Shown here: one piece after another, positions 17,530-27,876 of the stretch | Layout of the letters: each line of letters starts with the position of its first letter | Position numbering within the stretch: the stretch's first letter is position 1 | Assembly: GCA_026129185.1 (NCBI GenBank) | Contig: JAHCIO010000026.1 | Coordinates: forward strand, 1 to 64,000 | DNA from: Promineifilum sp019695075 | Lineage (GTDB): Bacteria; Chloroflexota; Anaerolineae; Promineifilales; Promineifilaceae | Direction of reading: 5' to 3' | Length of the DNA: 64,000 nucleotides | Position numbers and translations under genes: made by a program | Notes under the pieces: model-generated | Database searches by the model: none | What the model saw: the letters and a program-made list of their open reading frames with translations, nothing else | What the model was told of the DNA's origin: nothing

Positions 17530-18776
17530 TACTCAAAGCGCAGCGCTTCAATGGGGTTCAGCCGCGCGGCGCGCGCGGCCGGGTAGATGCCGAAGAAGAG
17601 GCCGACCGCGGCCGAGAAGCCGACGGCCAGGGCGATGGAGTCGAGGCCCACGGACGTGTCCAGTTGCGGCACGGCCAGGTCGATGGCCACGGCCCCCAGC
17701 GTGCCCAACAGCATGCCCGCCAACCCGCCCAGCAGGGCCAGCACCACCGCTTCGGTCAGAAACTGGCCCAGGATGTCGCGCCGCTTGGCCCCCACCGCCT
17801 TGCGCAGGCCGATCTCCCGCGTCCGCTCCGTCACCGACACGAGCATGATGTTCATGATGCCGATGCCGCCGACCAGCAGCGAGATGCCGGCGATGGCCCC
17901 CAGGAAGAGCGTCAGCACGCTCGTCACCTGGCCGAAGGCCTGGATGAAGTCGCCCTGGGTCAGCATGCGGAAGTCGTCGTCGTCGCGGAAGGCGATCTGG
18001 TGGTTGTTGCGCAGCAGCTCGCCGATGTCGATGATGACGCCGTCGATGGCGGCCTCGTCGGCGGCCTGGACGATGATGGCGTCCACCAATAGCTGGCCCG
18101 TGCGGGCGCTGCGGGCGTCGAAGAGGCGCTCCTGGGCCGTGGTCAGGGGGATGATGGCGATGTCGTCCTGGCTGCCGCCGATGCCGGCCGCGCCCTTGGT
18201 CGTCAGCAGGCCGATGACGCGGAAGTTGATGCCGTTGATGCGCACTTCCTGGTCGAGCGGGTCGACGTCGTCGGGGAAGAGGGCGTTGGCGGTGTCCTGG
18301 CCGAGGATGACGACGCGCGAGCGGCCGTCGTAGTCTGTCTGGTCGATGTCCCGGCCGCGGGCAATGGTCAGCGTGTTGACGGCCGTGTAGTTGGGCGTGG
18401 CCGCGCGGGCCAGGACGGTGTGGAGGTTGCCGCCGAACTGCAACTCCACCTGCCGGAACATGACCGGGGCGGCGGCGGCCGCGCCGGGCACGAGGTTGGT
18501 GTCGGCGATGTCGGTCGCGTCGCGCACCGTCAGCGAGGACTCATTGAAGGGATCGCTGCCGGGCGGGCCAGGCTGCTCCTGCACCGGGATGACGAAGATG
18601 AGGTTCGTGCCCAGCCCGGAGAACTGATCGGCCACGTAGCGCGTGACGCCATCGCCCAGCGATAGCAGGGTGATGACCGCGGCCACGCCGATGAGGATGC
18701 CCAGCATGGTCAGCGCGGCGCGCAGCTTGTTGGCCGAGAGGCCGCGCAGGGCAATGCGGATGTTCTCGCTCAGCAT
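17529..18776 (-). CDS. MacB-type ABC permease, second of a tandem pair
   Basis: A 415-residue permease with N-terminal helix, periplasmic MacB-PCD domain and C-terminal FtsX core (SVTERTREIGLRKAVGAKRRDI). It is a close paralogue of the gene just upstream (18780-20021); both end in YPAARAARLNPIEALRFE-like tails. Only 3 bases separate the two genes. The operon order is adaptor, ATPase, permease, permease, so the two permeases may form a heterodimer or serve different substrates with one ATPase. It converges on the forward MacB operon across a hairpin. Confidence 0.92.
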   Translation of the reverse strand: MLSENIRIALRGLSANKLRAALTMLGILIGVAAVITLLSLGDGVTRYVADQFSGLGTNLIFVIPVQEQPGPPGSDPFNESSLTVRDATDIADTNLVPGAAAAAPVMFRQVELQFGGNLHTVLARAATPNYTAVNTLTIARGRDIDQTDYDGRSRVVILGQDTANALFPDDVDPLDQEVRINGINFRVIGLLTTKGAAGIGGSQDDIAIIPLTTAQERLFDARSARTGQLLVDAIIVQAADEAAIDGVIIDIGELLRNNHQIAFRDDDDFRMLTQGDFIQAFGQVTSVLTLFLGAIAGISLLVGGIGIMNIMLVSVTERTREIGLRKAVGAKRRDILGQFLTEAVVLALLGGLAGMLLGTLGAVAIDLAVPQLDTSVGLDSIALAVGFSAAVGLFFGIYPAARAARLNPIEALRFE

Positions 18777-18779
18777 GGC

Positions 18780-20021
18780 TTACTCATAGCGCAGCGCATC
18801 GATGGGGTTCAGCCGCGCCGCGCGCGTGGCCGGGTAGATGCCGAAGAAGAGGCCGACGGCGGCCGAGAACAGGATGGCCAGGGCGACCGAGTTCCACGCC
18901 AGCCGCGCGTCGAGCAAGTCGGAGAAGCGGCTGATGAGCCAGGCCCCGCCCGCGCCCAGCGCCAGCCCGATCAGCCCGCCGAGGCTGGCCAGGATGATGG
19001 CCTCGGTCAGGAATTGCCACAGGATGTCGCGCCGCTTGGCCCCCACGGCTTTGCGCAGGCCGATCTCGCGCGTCCGCTCGGTGACGGACACGAGCATGAT
19101 GTTCATGATGCCGATGCCGCCGACGAGCAGCGAGATGCCGGCGATGAGGCCCAGGAAGAGGGTCAGGACGTTGGTGATCTGGCTGAGCGCGCCGATGACG
19201 TCCGACTGGCTGAGGATGGTGAAGTCCTCCTCGTCGCGGTAGGCGATGCCGCGCGACTCGCGCAGGGCCAGGCCCATCTCGACAATGGCCGCGTCCTGCC
19301 GCTCCTCGCTGGCCACCTGGGCCAGAATCTGGTCAACACGGTATTCGCCGTCGGCCCGGCGGGCGGGAAAGAGGCGGCGCTGGGCGGTGTTGAGCGGGAT
19401 GAGGACGACGTCATCCTGGTCGTTGAAGCCGGAGCCGCCCTTCTCCTCCATCAGGCCGATGACGCGGAAGTTGACGTTGTTGATGCGGATCGTCTCGCCC
19501 ACCGGCGGCGTGCCGTCGGGGAAGAGCTGCTCGTAGACGCTCTGGCCCAACACGGCCACGCGCGCGGCGGTGGTCACGTCCTGCTCGGTGAAGAAGTCGC
19601 CCTCGATGGGGTAGAAGTCGCGCACGTCGGTGTAGTCGGGCGTGGTGCCGGTGACGGTCGTGCGCGCCTCTTCGCCGCCGCGGGTGACGACGGCCGGGCG
19701 GCCATAGGTCGGGGCGACGCGCACCAGGTCGGGCACGGCGCTCGGATTGGCCAGGGCCAGGTAGTCGTCGTTGGTCAGTTCGGCGCGCACCAGGTCGCCG
19801 GTGAATTCGTTGGCGTCGGGCGAGCCGGGCACGACGAAAAGCAGGTTGTTGCCCAACCCCTGGAACTCGGACACAACGACGTCCTGGACGCCTTCGCCCA
19901 CGGAGATGAGCGTGATGACCGCGGCGACGCCGATGATGATGCCCAGCATCGTCAGGACGGCGCGCAGCTTGTTGGCCAGGAGGCTGCCGAGGGCGAGGCG
20001 GGTGTTCAGGGCCAGGTTCAT
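18780..20021 (-). CDS. MacB-type ABC permease, first of a tandem pair
   Basis: A 413-residue permease with the same plan: N-terminal helix (RAVLTMLGIIIGVAAVITLI), extracytoplasmic domain, and FtsX core with SVTERTREIGLRKAVGAKRR. The strong likeness to the downstream gene, including the PATRAARLNPIDALRYE ending, shows tandem duplication. It belongs to the operon with ATPase 20084-20887 and adaptor 20891-22468. Confidence 0.92.
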   Translation of the reverse strand: MNLALNTRLALGSLLANKLRAVLTMLGIIIGVAAVITLISVGEGVQDVVVSEFQGLGNNLLFVVPGSPDANEFTGDLVRAELTNDDYLALANPSAVPDLVRVAPTYGRPAVVTRGGEEARTTVTGTTPDYTDVRDFYPIEGDFFTEQDVTTAARVAVLGQSVYEQLFPDGTPPVGETIRINNVNFRVIGLMEEKGGSGFNDQDDVVLIPLNTAQRRLFPARRADGEYRVDQILAQVASEERQDAAIVEMGLALRESRGIAYRDEEDFTILSQSDVIGALSQITNVLTLFLGLIAGISLLVGGIGIMNIMLVSVTERTREIGLRKAVGAKRRDILWQFLTEAIILASLGGLIGLALGAGGAWLISRFSDLLDARLAWNSVALAILFSAAVGLFFGIYPATRAARLNPIDALRYE

Positions 20022-20083
20022 AGGATCAAGAGGCGAATGCCGGGACGCCGGAAAAGAGGGGGCGCGCGGCTGTCCCGGCGATC

Positions 20084-20887
<804 letters not shown>

Positions 20888-20890
20888 GGT

Positions 20891-22468
20891 CTAGCCCCCC
20901 AGATCGCTCAGGAAGCCGCCCAGCCCCTCGCGGTCATTGGTCAGGACGACGACATCGCCCTCGCTCAGGCCGCTGACGACTTCGCTGAACTGCTCGTTAC
21001 GCAGACCGGTCTCCACCGCGCTCTCGGCGATCGTGCCGTCGGGCTGACGGACGAGGACGAAGGCCTCGCCCGTCTCCCGGTCGAGGCGCACGGCCCAGTT
21101 GGGCACAACCAGCACATCGGCGATCTCGTCCACGGTGATGGCCGCACTGGCGCTCATACCCGGCCGCAGGTCCTCCGCGGCGGCCTCGTCGATGTTGATC
21201 GTCACCAGGTAGGTGACGACGCCGGTGGTGCTGGTGCTGGTCGGGGCGATCTCGCTAACCGTGCCCTGCACCGGCTCGTCGGGCAGCGCGTCGAGGGTGA
21301 TCAGCGCCGGCTGGCCGGCTTCGACGCGGTCGATGTCGATCTCATCGACCTGGACGGTGATGTGGTAGGCGTTCTCGTTGAGGACGGTCATGGCCGGCGC
21401 GCCGGGCGTGGCCTGCTCCCCCGCGCGGATGAGGACGCTGGCGACCTGGCCGTCGATAGGGGCGATGAGCTGGGCCTGCTTGAGGCGTAGCTGGGCGATG
21501 GCCAGGTTGGTGCGCGCGCTGGCCACCTGGGCGTCGAGGATGGCCTGCTCCTCGGCCGACGGCCCTTCGCGCAACAGGTCATTGGCCGCGCGGGCGCGAG
21601 CCAGTTGCGCCTCGGCGGCGGCGACGTTGCCCTCGGCGGCCTCCACCTGGGCGGCGGCGGCGGCCACGGCGGCATCGGCGGCGGCGATGTTGGCCGCGCT
21701 GGCCGGGTTCTGCAGGTCGGCCAGTTGCGCCTGGGCAGCCTGCAGGTTCAGCGTCGCCGTCTCCAGCGCGGCGCGGGCGGCCTCTTCCGGCTCGCCCAGG
21801 CCGGGGCAGACCTCGTCTTGCTGGTTTGTGCCCGGCACGGTGAAGGTGACGCACTCGATGGTCTTGTTGTGAGTCTCCTCGGCCTGCTTCTTCTGCTGCT
21901 GGGCGGCGGCCACCTGCGACTCGGCCGCGGCGATCTGGCCGGGCGTGGCTCCCTCCAGCAATTGCGCCCGTTGCGCCTGGGCTTGCTGCACACCGGCCTG
22001 CGCGCCGCTGAGGTTGGCCTGGGCGACCTGGACGTTGGCTTCGGCGGCCTGAATGTCGGCTGCCGACGAGGCCAGTTGGGCCGGGCTTGGCCCGCCCTCA
22101 ACGCGCTGGGCCTGGGTTAGCTCCTGGATACGTAGCGCGTCCTCGGCCTGCTGCACGGCCAGGGCCGGCTCGCTGGTATCGAGCTGGGCCAGCACGTCGC
22201 CGGCGGCCACAACCTGCCCGCGCGTCACGGCCACGTCGGTGACCGTGCCGCTGAGGCCGAAGGTCAGCGTCACCAGCGTTTCCGGCTCGATGGCGCCGGT
22301 GGCGTTGACGGTCGAGGTGATAGTGTCGCGGGCGACGGTGGCCTCGCGCAGGATTTCGACCTGCGACTCGGCCGCGGCCTGCCGGCGGTTGACGAACCAG
22401 AAGACGCCCGCGCCGACGACGGCCAGCGCCAGGACGACAAGGAGGATGTTCCTGAGCGTGCGTGACAT
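20891..22468 (-). CDS. HlyD/MacA-type periplasmic adaptor
   Basis: A 525-residue membrane-anchored adaptor. A single N-terminal helix (LLVVLALAVVGAGVFWFV) is followed by a biotinyl-lipoyl half-motif. A very long Ala/Gln-rich coiled-coil hairpin (about residues 95-310) comes next, then the second lipoyl half (LIAPIDGQVASVLIRAGEQ) and beta-barrel domains. The hairpin is longer than in MacA and carries a CVTFTVPGTNQQDEVCPG insert with a Cys pair. The start is the ATG ahead of the helix; the upstream in-frame extension looks like leader. It is the first gene of a four-gene exporter operon. Confidence 0.88.
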   Translation of the reverse strand: MSRTLRNILLVVLALAVVGAGVFWFVNRRQAAAESQVEILREATVARDTITSTVNATGAIEPETLVTLTFGLSGTVTDVAVTRGQVVAAGDVLAQLDTSEPALAVQQAEDALRIQELTQAQRVEGGPSPAQLASSAADIQAAEANVQVAQANLSGAQAGVQQAQAQRAQLLEGATPGQIAAAESQVAAAQQQKKQAEETHNKTIECVTFTVPGTNQQDEVCPGLGEPEEAARAALETATLNLQAAQAQLADLQNPASAANIAAADAAVAAAAAQVEAAEGNVAAAEAQLARARAANDLLREGPSAEEQAILDAQVASARTNLAIAQLRLKQAQLIAPIDGQVASVLIRAGEQATPGAPAMTVLNENAYHITVQVDEIDIDRVEAGQPALITLDALPDEPVQGTVSEIAPTSTSTTGVVTYLVTINIDEAAAEDLRPGMSASAAITVDEIADVLVVPNWAVRLDRETGEAFVLVRQPDGTIAESAVETGLRNEQFSEVVSGLSEGDVVVLTNDREGLGGFLSDLGG

Positions 22469-22581
22469 AGATTGTTCCGAGACCAGTGCGCCCGGCTCCC
22501 GCCAGAATGCACACAGGCTATGGCCCTGTTGATTGTGCTCTATAAAGTTTGAAGTGTCGGCGGCTTTCCGCACCCAGAGGA

Positions 22582-22610
22582 ATTATAGGATCATCCAGCG
22601 ATAATGACAG
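22582..22610 (-). promoter_or_regulatory. Candidate promoter of the adaptor operon
   Basis: On the minus strand CTGTCA, 17 bases, then TATAAT. The leader to the chosen start codon would be about 105 bases. Confidence 0.5.
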
Positions 22611-22635
22611 TTAGATTCTCATGTGCGCCTAGGGC

Positions 22636-22983
22636 CTACAGGGCCAATCGGCGCAATGTCTGCGCGTTGAGAGCGACGATGATGGTGCTGAGGGCCATGA
22701 GCGCCGCGCCCAACGCCGGGGGCGGCAGGATGCCCCACGGGGCCAGCACTCCGGCCGCCAGGGGGATGGCGACAATGTTATAGCCGGCTGCCCACCAGAT
22801 GTTCTGCACCATCTTGCGATAGGACGCCTCGCTCAGCCGGATGAGGCGCGCCACGTCAAGCGGATCGTTCTTGACCAGGATGATGCCGGCCGACTCGATG
22901 GCCACATCCGTGCCACTGCCGACAGCCACACCGACATCAGCGCGGGCCAACGCCGGCGCGTCGTTCACCCCGTGGCCGACCAT
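22636..22983 (-). pseudogene. C-terminal fragment of a copper-type P1B ATPase
   Basis: About 115 residues match the end of CopB-like heavy-metal ATPases: the hinge GHGVNDAPALARADVGVAVG, then GSGTDVAIESAGIILVKND, then the last two membrane helices and LNAQTLRRL. The usual first Asp of the GDGxND hinge is His here. The phosphorylation (DKTGT) and metal-binding parts are absent upstream, so roughly 85% of the gene is gone. It sits beside a cupredoxin lipoprotein, which may mark an old copper locus. Confidence 0.75.
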
Positions 22984-23133
22984 GCCGGTGATGCGCGGCG
23001 GGCATGTCATGGTCGTGATGATCCATTGGCGGCTCTCTCCTGTGTCCGTGGACGGGCCAGTTTATAGCCCAAGTAGCCGCGGACGGCATTTCTTGCGCGT
23101 CTGGTCAGCCTACGCGATGCCGGTCGTTTGGCT

Positions 23134-23565
23134 TCAGGGTGTGACAACAAACGTGCCGGTCATGCCGGCCTCTTTGTGGCCGGGGACTGTGCAATAGAAC
23201 TCGTACTCACCCGCCTCAGTTGGCGTGAACTCCACGACGCCGTGTCCCCCATGCGGCATCGCCGCAACGTGCAAATCCAGTTCGTGGGCATCCTCACTCA
23301 TCATGTGGTCGTCGCCCGCGCCCTCGGTGGCGTGCATGTCCCGCAGGGCAATCTCCCGTATGCTGAAGTCGTGGTCCAGGGCGCCGGCGTTCTCAAGGCT
23401 CAGATGCACGGGCTGGTTCGCCTTGGCGGTTAGGGTGGACACGTCATAGGCGATATCGGTTGCCACGAGCCGCAGTTCGGCCGTCTCCGTTGTCGCGCCG
23501 CCGTCCGCGCCGCAGCCCGCGGCGAACAGGACTACCAACACCAAAACAAAGCCAAGTCTTTTCAT
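23134..23565 (-). CDS. Cupredoxin-domain lipoprotein
   Basis: A 143-residue predicted lipoprotein (LVVLFAAGC lipobox). The mature part is a single cupredoxin fold with type-1 copper ligands visible: His in GALDHDFS, then Cys, His and Met in YCTVPGHKEAGM. A His/Met-rich insert (HMMSEDAHELDLHVAAMPH) lies between them. I chose the second of two close ATGs because GGAGG is eight bases upstream of it. It would be an extracytoplasmic electron carrier or copper binder. It is transcribed divergently from rex. Confidence 0.85.
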   Translation of the reverse strand: MKRLGFVLVLVVLFAAGCGADGGATTETAELRLVATDIAYDVSTLTAKANQPVHLSLENAGALDHDFSIREIALRDMHATEGAGDDHMMSEDAHELDLHVAAMPHGGHGVVEFTPTEAGEYEFYCTVPGHKEAGMTGTFVVTP

Positions 23566-23676
23566 CGTCATTTCCTCCGGTCGTTGCTTTTTCTTTAACG
23601 AAAGGAGCAGTGTAAAAGGCAAACAGCCAAATTGGATGCGCCACATGGCCTATTCTCAAGGGAATTGGGACTAAAC

Positions 23677-23704
23677 TTGCCGTGTACTTGGCCTCTGCTA
23701 CAAT
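23677..23704 (+). promoter_or_regulatory. Candidate promoter for rex
   Basis: TTGCCG, 16 bases, TACAAT, with TG at the extended -10 position (CTGCTACAAT). Confidence 0.55.
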
Positions 23705-23705
23705 G

Positions 23706-23724
23706 TTCGTGAAAAGTTGCACGA
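23706..23724 (+). promoter_or_regulatory. Possible Rex autoregulatory operator
   Basis: TTCGTGAAAAGTTGCACGA resembles the Rex box TTGTGAA-N4-TTCACAA with mismatches; its TCGTG/CACGA arms are symmetrical. It overlaps the expected transcript start of rex. Rex proteins often repress their own gene. Confidence 0.35.
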
Positions 23725-23746
23725 TTGGCGTTCAGGAGAACGACTC

Positions 23747-24379
23747 GTGGACCACGCAATTCCCGACATCGTCATCGGCCGCCTGCCCGTCTATTTGCGC
23801 GAGTTGGAGCGCATGGTTCGCGACGCGGGCAAGACAACCACGTCCTCGCACGAGTTGGCTGAGCGGCTGGGCATGAGTTCGGCCCAGATTCGCAAGGACT
23901 TCTCCCACTTCGGCGAATTCGGCAAGCAGGGCACCGGCTACCACATCCACTATCTCATCGACCGGCTGACCGAAATCCTGAATCTGACCCACGAGTGGCC
24001 GGTGGCCCTGGTCGGCGCGGGCTTCCTGGGGCATGCCCTGGCCAGCTATCGCGGCTTCCAGCGGCGCGGCTTCGTCATCACCTGCGTCTTCGACAACGAC
24101 CCGACCAAGATCGGCAAGACCATCGGCGACCTGGTGGTGCAGGACGCCGCCACGCTGGAGACGACCCTGCCGGCGCGGGGCATCGCCGTGGCCATCCTGG
24201 CCGTGCCCGCCGACGCCGCGCAGGAGACGGTTGACCGGCTGGTGGCCGCCGGCGTGCGCGCCATTCTCAGCTACGCGCCGGTCTCGCTGACCGTGCCGCC
24301 CGGCGTCCACGTCAGCTACAGCGACCCGGTGGTGCAGTTGCAGCAGATGGCCTACTACCTCTCGCCGACGATCCCGTAG
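23747..24379 (+). CDS. rex: Redox-sensing transcriptional repressor Rex
   Basis: A 210-residue repressor that senses the NADH/NAD+ ratio. The N-terminal winged helix includes SSHELAERLGMSSAQIRKDF and the diagnostic SHFGEFGKQGTGY. The Rossmann domain has the dinucleotide motif VGAGFLGHAL and the acidic strand end VFDNDPTKIG. The C-terminal domain-swap helix is present (DPVVQLQQMAYYL). I chose the GTG start with AGGAG seven bases upstream; a TTG 30 bases earlier has no ribosome site. Length matches the family. Confidence 0.95.
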   Translation: MDHAIPDIVIGRLPVYLRELERMVRDAGKTTTSSHELAERLGMSSAQIRKDFSHFGEFGKQGTGYHIHYLIDRLTEILNLTHEWPVALVGAGFLGHALASYRGFQRRGFVITCVFDNDPTKIGKTIGDLVVQDAATLETTLPARGIAVAILAVPADAAQETVDRLVAAGVRAILSYAPVSLTVPPGVHVSYSDPVVQLQQMAYYLSPTIP

Positions 24380-24485
24380 CCGGGTGGGCGGCCCCATCGC
24401 CGGCCCACCCCGCGCCTTAAGCCTCGGTAAACCGCCCATCGTTCAATGGTGTTGACCGGCCGCGCCTGGGATATAACTGGCCGGC

Positions 24486-25262
<777 letters not shown>

Positions 25263-25276
25263 CCACTATCCCCTTC

Positions 25277-27859
25277 ATGAGCAACACCCCCCTCTACCGC
25301 CTCGCCTGGCGACGGGCGCGGCGGCACGCGCTGCAATATTTGCTGTTCATCCTCGGCGTGGCCATCGGCGTGGCCATGATGGTATCGATCGACCTGGCCA
25401 ACGGCTCGGCGCGGCGGGCGTTCGCCCTCTCGACCGACGCCATCACCGGCAAGGCCAGCCACCGCATCGCCGCCGGCCCCGATGGGCTGGACGAGGACGT
25501 TTACCGGCGCATCCGCGTCGAAGCCGGCTTCTCGCCGGCCGCGCCGGTCGTCGAGGGCTACGTCGGCGTGCCGGCGTTGGGCGGGCAGCCGGTGCGGCTG
25601 GTGGGCATTGACCCCTTCGCCGAGCCGCCCTTCCGCGACTACTTCGCCCCCGCCGGCGGAACCAGCGGCGGCGCGCTGGACCCCAACGCCCTGAGCGCCT
25701 TCCTGACCGAGCCGAACAGCGTCATCCTCAGCGCCGACGCCGCCGCGGCCAACGGCATCGCTCTGGGCGATACGCTGACAGTCGATGTCGCCGGGCGGCG
25801 CATCCCGGCACGGGTGGTCGGGCTGCTGCGCCCGGCCGACGACGTGACCCGGCGCGCCCTGAGCGGTATCGTCTTCACCGACATCGCCTCGGCCCAGGAG
25901 ATGCTCGACCTGCGCGGACGCCTGAGCCACATCGACCTCATCGTCCCGGCCACAGCCGCCGGCGAGGCGGCCCTGGCCGCGGTGGCCGCCGTCCTGCCCG
26001 CCGGCGCGACCATCGAGACGGCCGCGGCCCGCCAGAACGCCATCCAGCAGATGACCGCCGCCTTCGAGTTCAACCTGACGGCGCTGAGCCTGCTGGCCCT
26101 CGTCGTGGGCATGTTCCTCATCTACAACACCGTCACTTTCAGCGTCGTCCAGCGGCGGCCGCTCTTCGCCGTCCTGCGCATGCTGGGGGCGACGGGCGGG
26201 CAACTCTTCGTCCTCATCGTCGGCGAGGCGGCGCTGCTCAGCCTGGTCGGCTCGGCGCTGGGGCTGGGGTTGGGCGTGCTGCTCGGCCGCGGCGTCGTCG
26301 GGCTGATCACGCAGACCATCAACGATTTTTGGTTCGTCGTCAACGTCCAGGGTATCAGCATCGCCCCGTTGAGCCTGGCGCGGGGGCTGGCCGTGGGCGT
26401 GGGCGCGGCCGTGGCCGCGGCGCTCGTGCCGGCCATCGAGGCGGCACGCACCCCGCCGCAGAGCACGCTGCGCCGCTCGACGCTGGAGAGCCGCGTGCGG
26501 CGGCTGCTGCCCTGGCTGGTGGTGGCCTGGGCGCTGCTGACACTGGCCGCGGCGGCGCTGCTGGCCGCCGGCGGCGGGCTGGCGACGGCCTTCGGCGGCC
26601 TCTTCGCCGTGCTGATCGCCGCGGCGCTGCTGGCCCCGCCGGTCACAGCCGTGCTGATGCGCCTCGTTGCCCCGCTCAGCGGCCGGCTGCTGGGCGTCCT
26701 GGGGCGCATGGCCCCGCGCGACATCGTCCGCTCGCTCAGCCGCACCTCCATCGCCGTGGCCGCGCTCATGACCGCCGTGGCCGTCATCGTCGGCGTGTCG
26801 ATCATGGTCGGCTCCTTCCGCGGCACGGTCGTCCAGTGGCTCGACCAGACCTTGCAGGCCGACATCTATCTCTCGCCGCCCAACGTCACCGCCAACCGCG
26901 TCGTCGGCGCGCTGGCGGCCGACGTCGTGGCCACGGCGCGGACGTGGCCGGGCGTGGCCCGCGCGGTCACGTCGCACACGGTGCAGATCACTCTGCCCGA
27001 CTTCGACCGCCTGGTGCAACTGGTGGCCGTCGATGGCGACGTCAGCAACGGCCACCGGCCCTACGCCTGGGTGCGCGACGACCTGGGCGACCCCTGGCCG
27101 GCGCTGATGGCCGGCGAGGGCGTCATCATCTCCGAGGCGCTGGCGCTGAAGGAGAACCTGCCCACGCCGCCACCGCCCCTGACCCTGCCCACGGCCGATG
27201 GCCCGCGCGCTTTCCCGGTGCTGGCCGTCTTCTACGACTATTCCTCCGACCAGGGCAGCGTTTTCATCGGCGATGCGCTCTACCGCACCCTGTGGGACGA
27301 CGACCGCGTTTCGGCCGTGGGGCTGTTCGTCGCGCCGGGGCAGCCGGTCGAGGCGGTCGTGGCCGCGCTGCAAGCGGAGTTCGCCGGCCGGCCGGACGTG
27401 CTGGTGCAATCGAACGAGGCCCTGCGGCGCGGCTCGCTGGAGATCTTCGACCGCACCTTCGCCATCACCTCGGCCTTGCGGCTGCTGGCGGTCATCGTCG
27501 CCTTCATCGGCGTGCTCAGCGCCCTGATGAGCCTGCAACTGGAACGGGCGCGCGAGCTGGGCACGCTGCGGGCCACGGGCATGACCCGCCGGCAACTGTG
27601 GGGCCTGACACTGCTGGAAACGGGGCTGATGGGCACGACCGCCGGGCTGCTGGCGCTGCCGGTCGGCTATGGGCTGGCCTGGATTCTGGTCTACGTCATC
27701 AATGTGCGCTCCTTCGGCTGGACGCTGAGCATGGCCCTGCGGCCGGAGTACTTCCTGCAAGCTTTCCTGGTGGCCGTCGTCGCCGCCCTGCTGGCGGGCA
27801 TCTACCCGGCGCTGCGGCTGGGCAACCTGGAGATCGCCGCGGCCATCCGCGAGGAGTAG
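25277..27859 (+). CDS. Large FtsX-type ABC permease with two permease cores
   Basis: An 860-residue permease. One N-terminal helix (QYLLFILGVAIGVAMMVSID) is followed by an extracytoplasmic domain and a first FtsX core (about residues 260-400). A second pair of helices, a second extracytoplasmic domain and a C-terminal FtsX core (LERARELGTLRATGMTRRQL) come after. This ten-helix plan is that of YbbP/AttG-type permeases. Partners are the ATPase upstream and the AttH-like protein downstream. Confidence 0.9.
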   Translation: MSNTPLYRLAWRRARRHALQYLLFILGVAIGVAMMVSIDLANGSARRAFALSTDAITGKASHRIAAGPDGLDEDVYRRIRVEAGFSPAAPVVEGYVGVPALGGQPVRLVGIDPFAEPPFRDYFAPAGGTSGGALDPNALSAFLTEPNSVILSADAAAANGIALGDTLTVDVAGRRIPARVVGLLRPADDVTRRALSGIVFTDIASAQEMLDLRGRLSHIDLIVPATAAGEAALAAVAAVLPAGATIETAAARQNAIQQMTAAFEFNLTALSLLALVVGMFLIYNTVTFSVVQRRPLFAVLRMLGATGGQLFVLIVGEAALLSLVGSALGLGLGVLLGRGVVGLITQTINDFWFVVNVQGISIAPLSLARGLAVGVGAAVAAALVPAIEAARTPPQSTLRRSTLESRVRRLLPWLVVAWALLTLAAAALLAAGGGLATAFGGLFAVLIAAALLAPPVTAVLMRLVAPLSGRLLGVLGRMAPRDIVRSLSRTSIAVAALMTAVAVIVGVSIMVGSFRGTVVQWLDQTLQADIYLSPPNVTANRVVGALAADVVATARTWPGVARAVTSHTVQITLPDFDRLVQLVAVDGDVSNGHRPYAWVRDDLGDPWPALMAGEGVIISEALALKENLPTPPPPLTLPTADGPRAFPVLAVFYDYSSDQGSVFIGDALYRTLWDDDRVSAVGLFVAPGQPVEAVVAALQAEFAGRPDVLVQSNEALRRGSLEIFDRTFAITSALRLLAVIVAFIGVLSALMSLQLERARELGTLRATGMTRRQLWGLTLLETGLMGTTAGLLALPVGYGLAWILVYVINVRSFGWTLSMALRPEYFLQAFLVAVVAALLAGIYPALRLGNLEIAAAIREE

Positions 27860-27876
27860 CCCCAAGGACAATGAGC

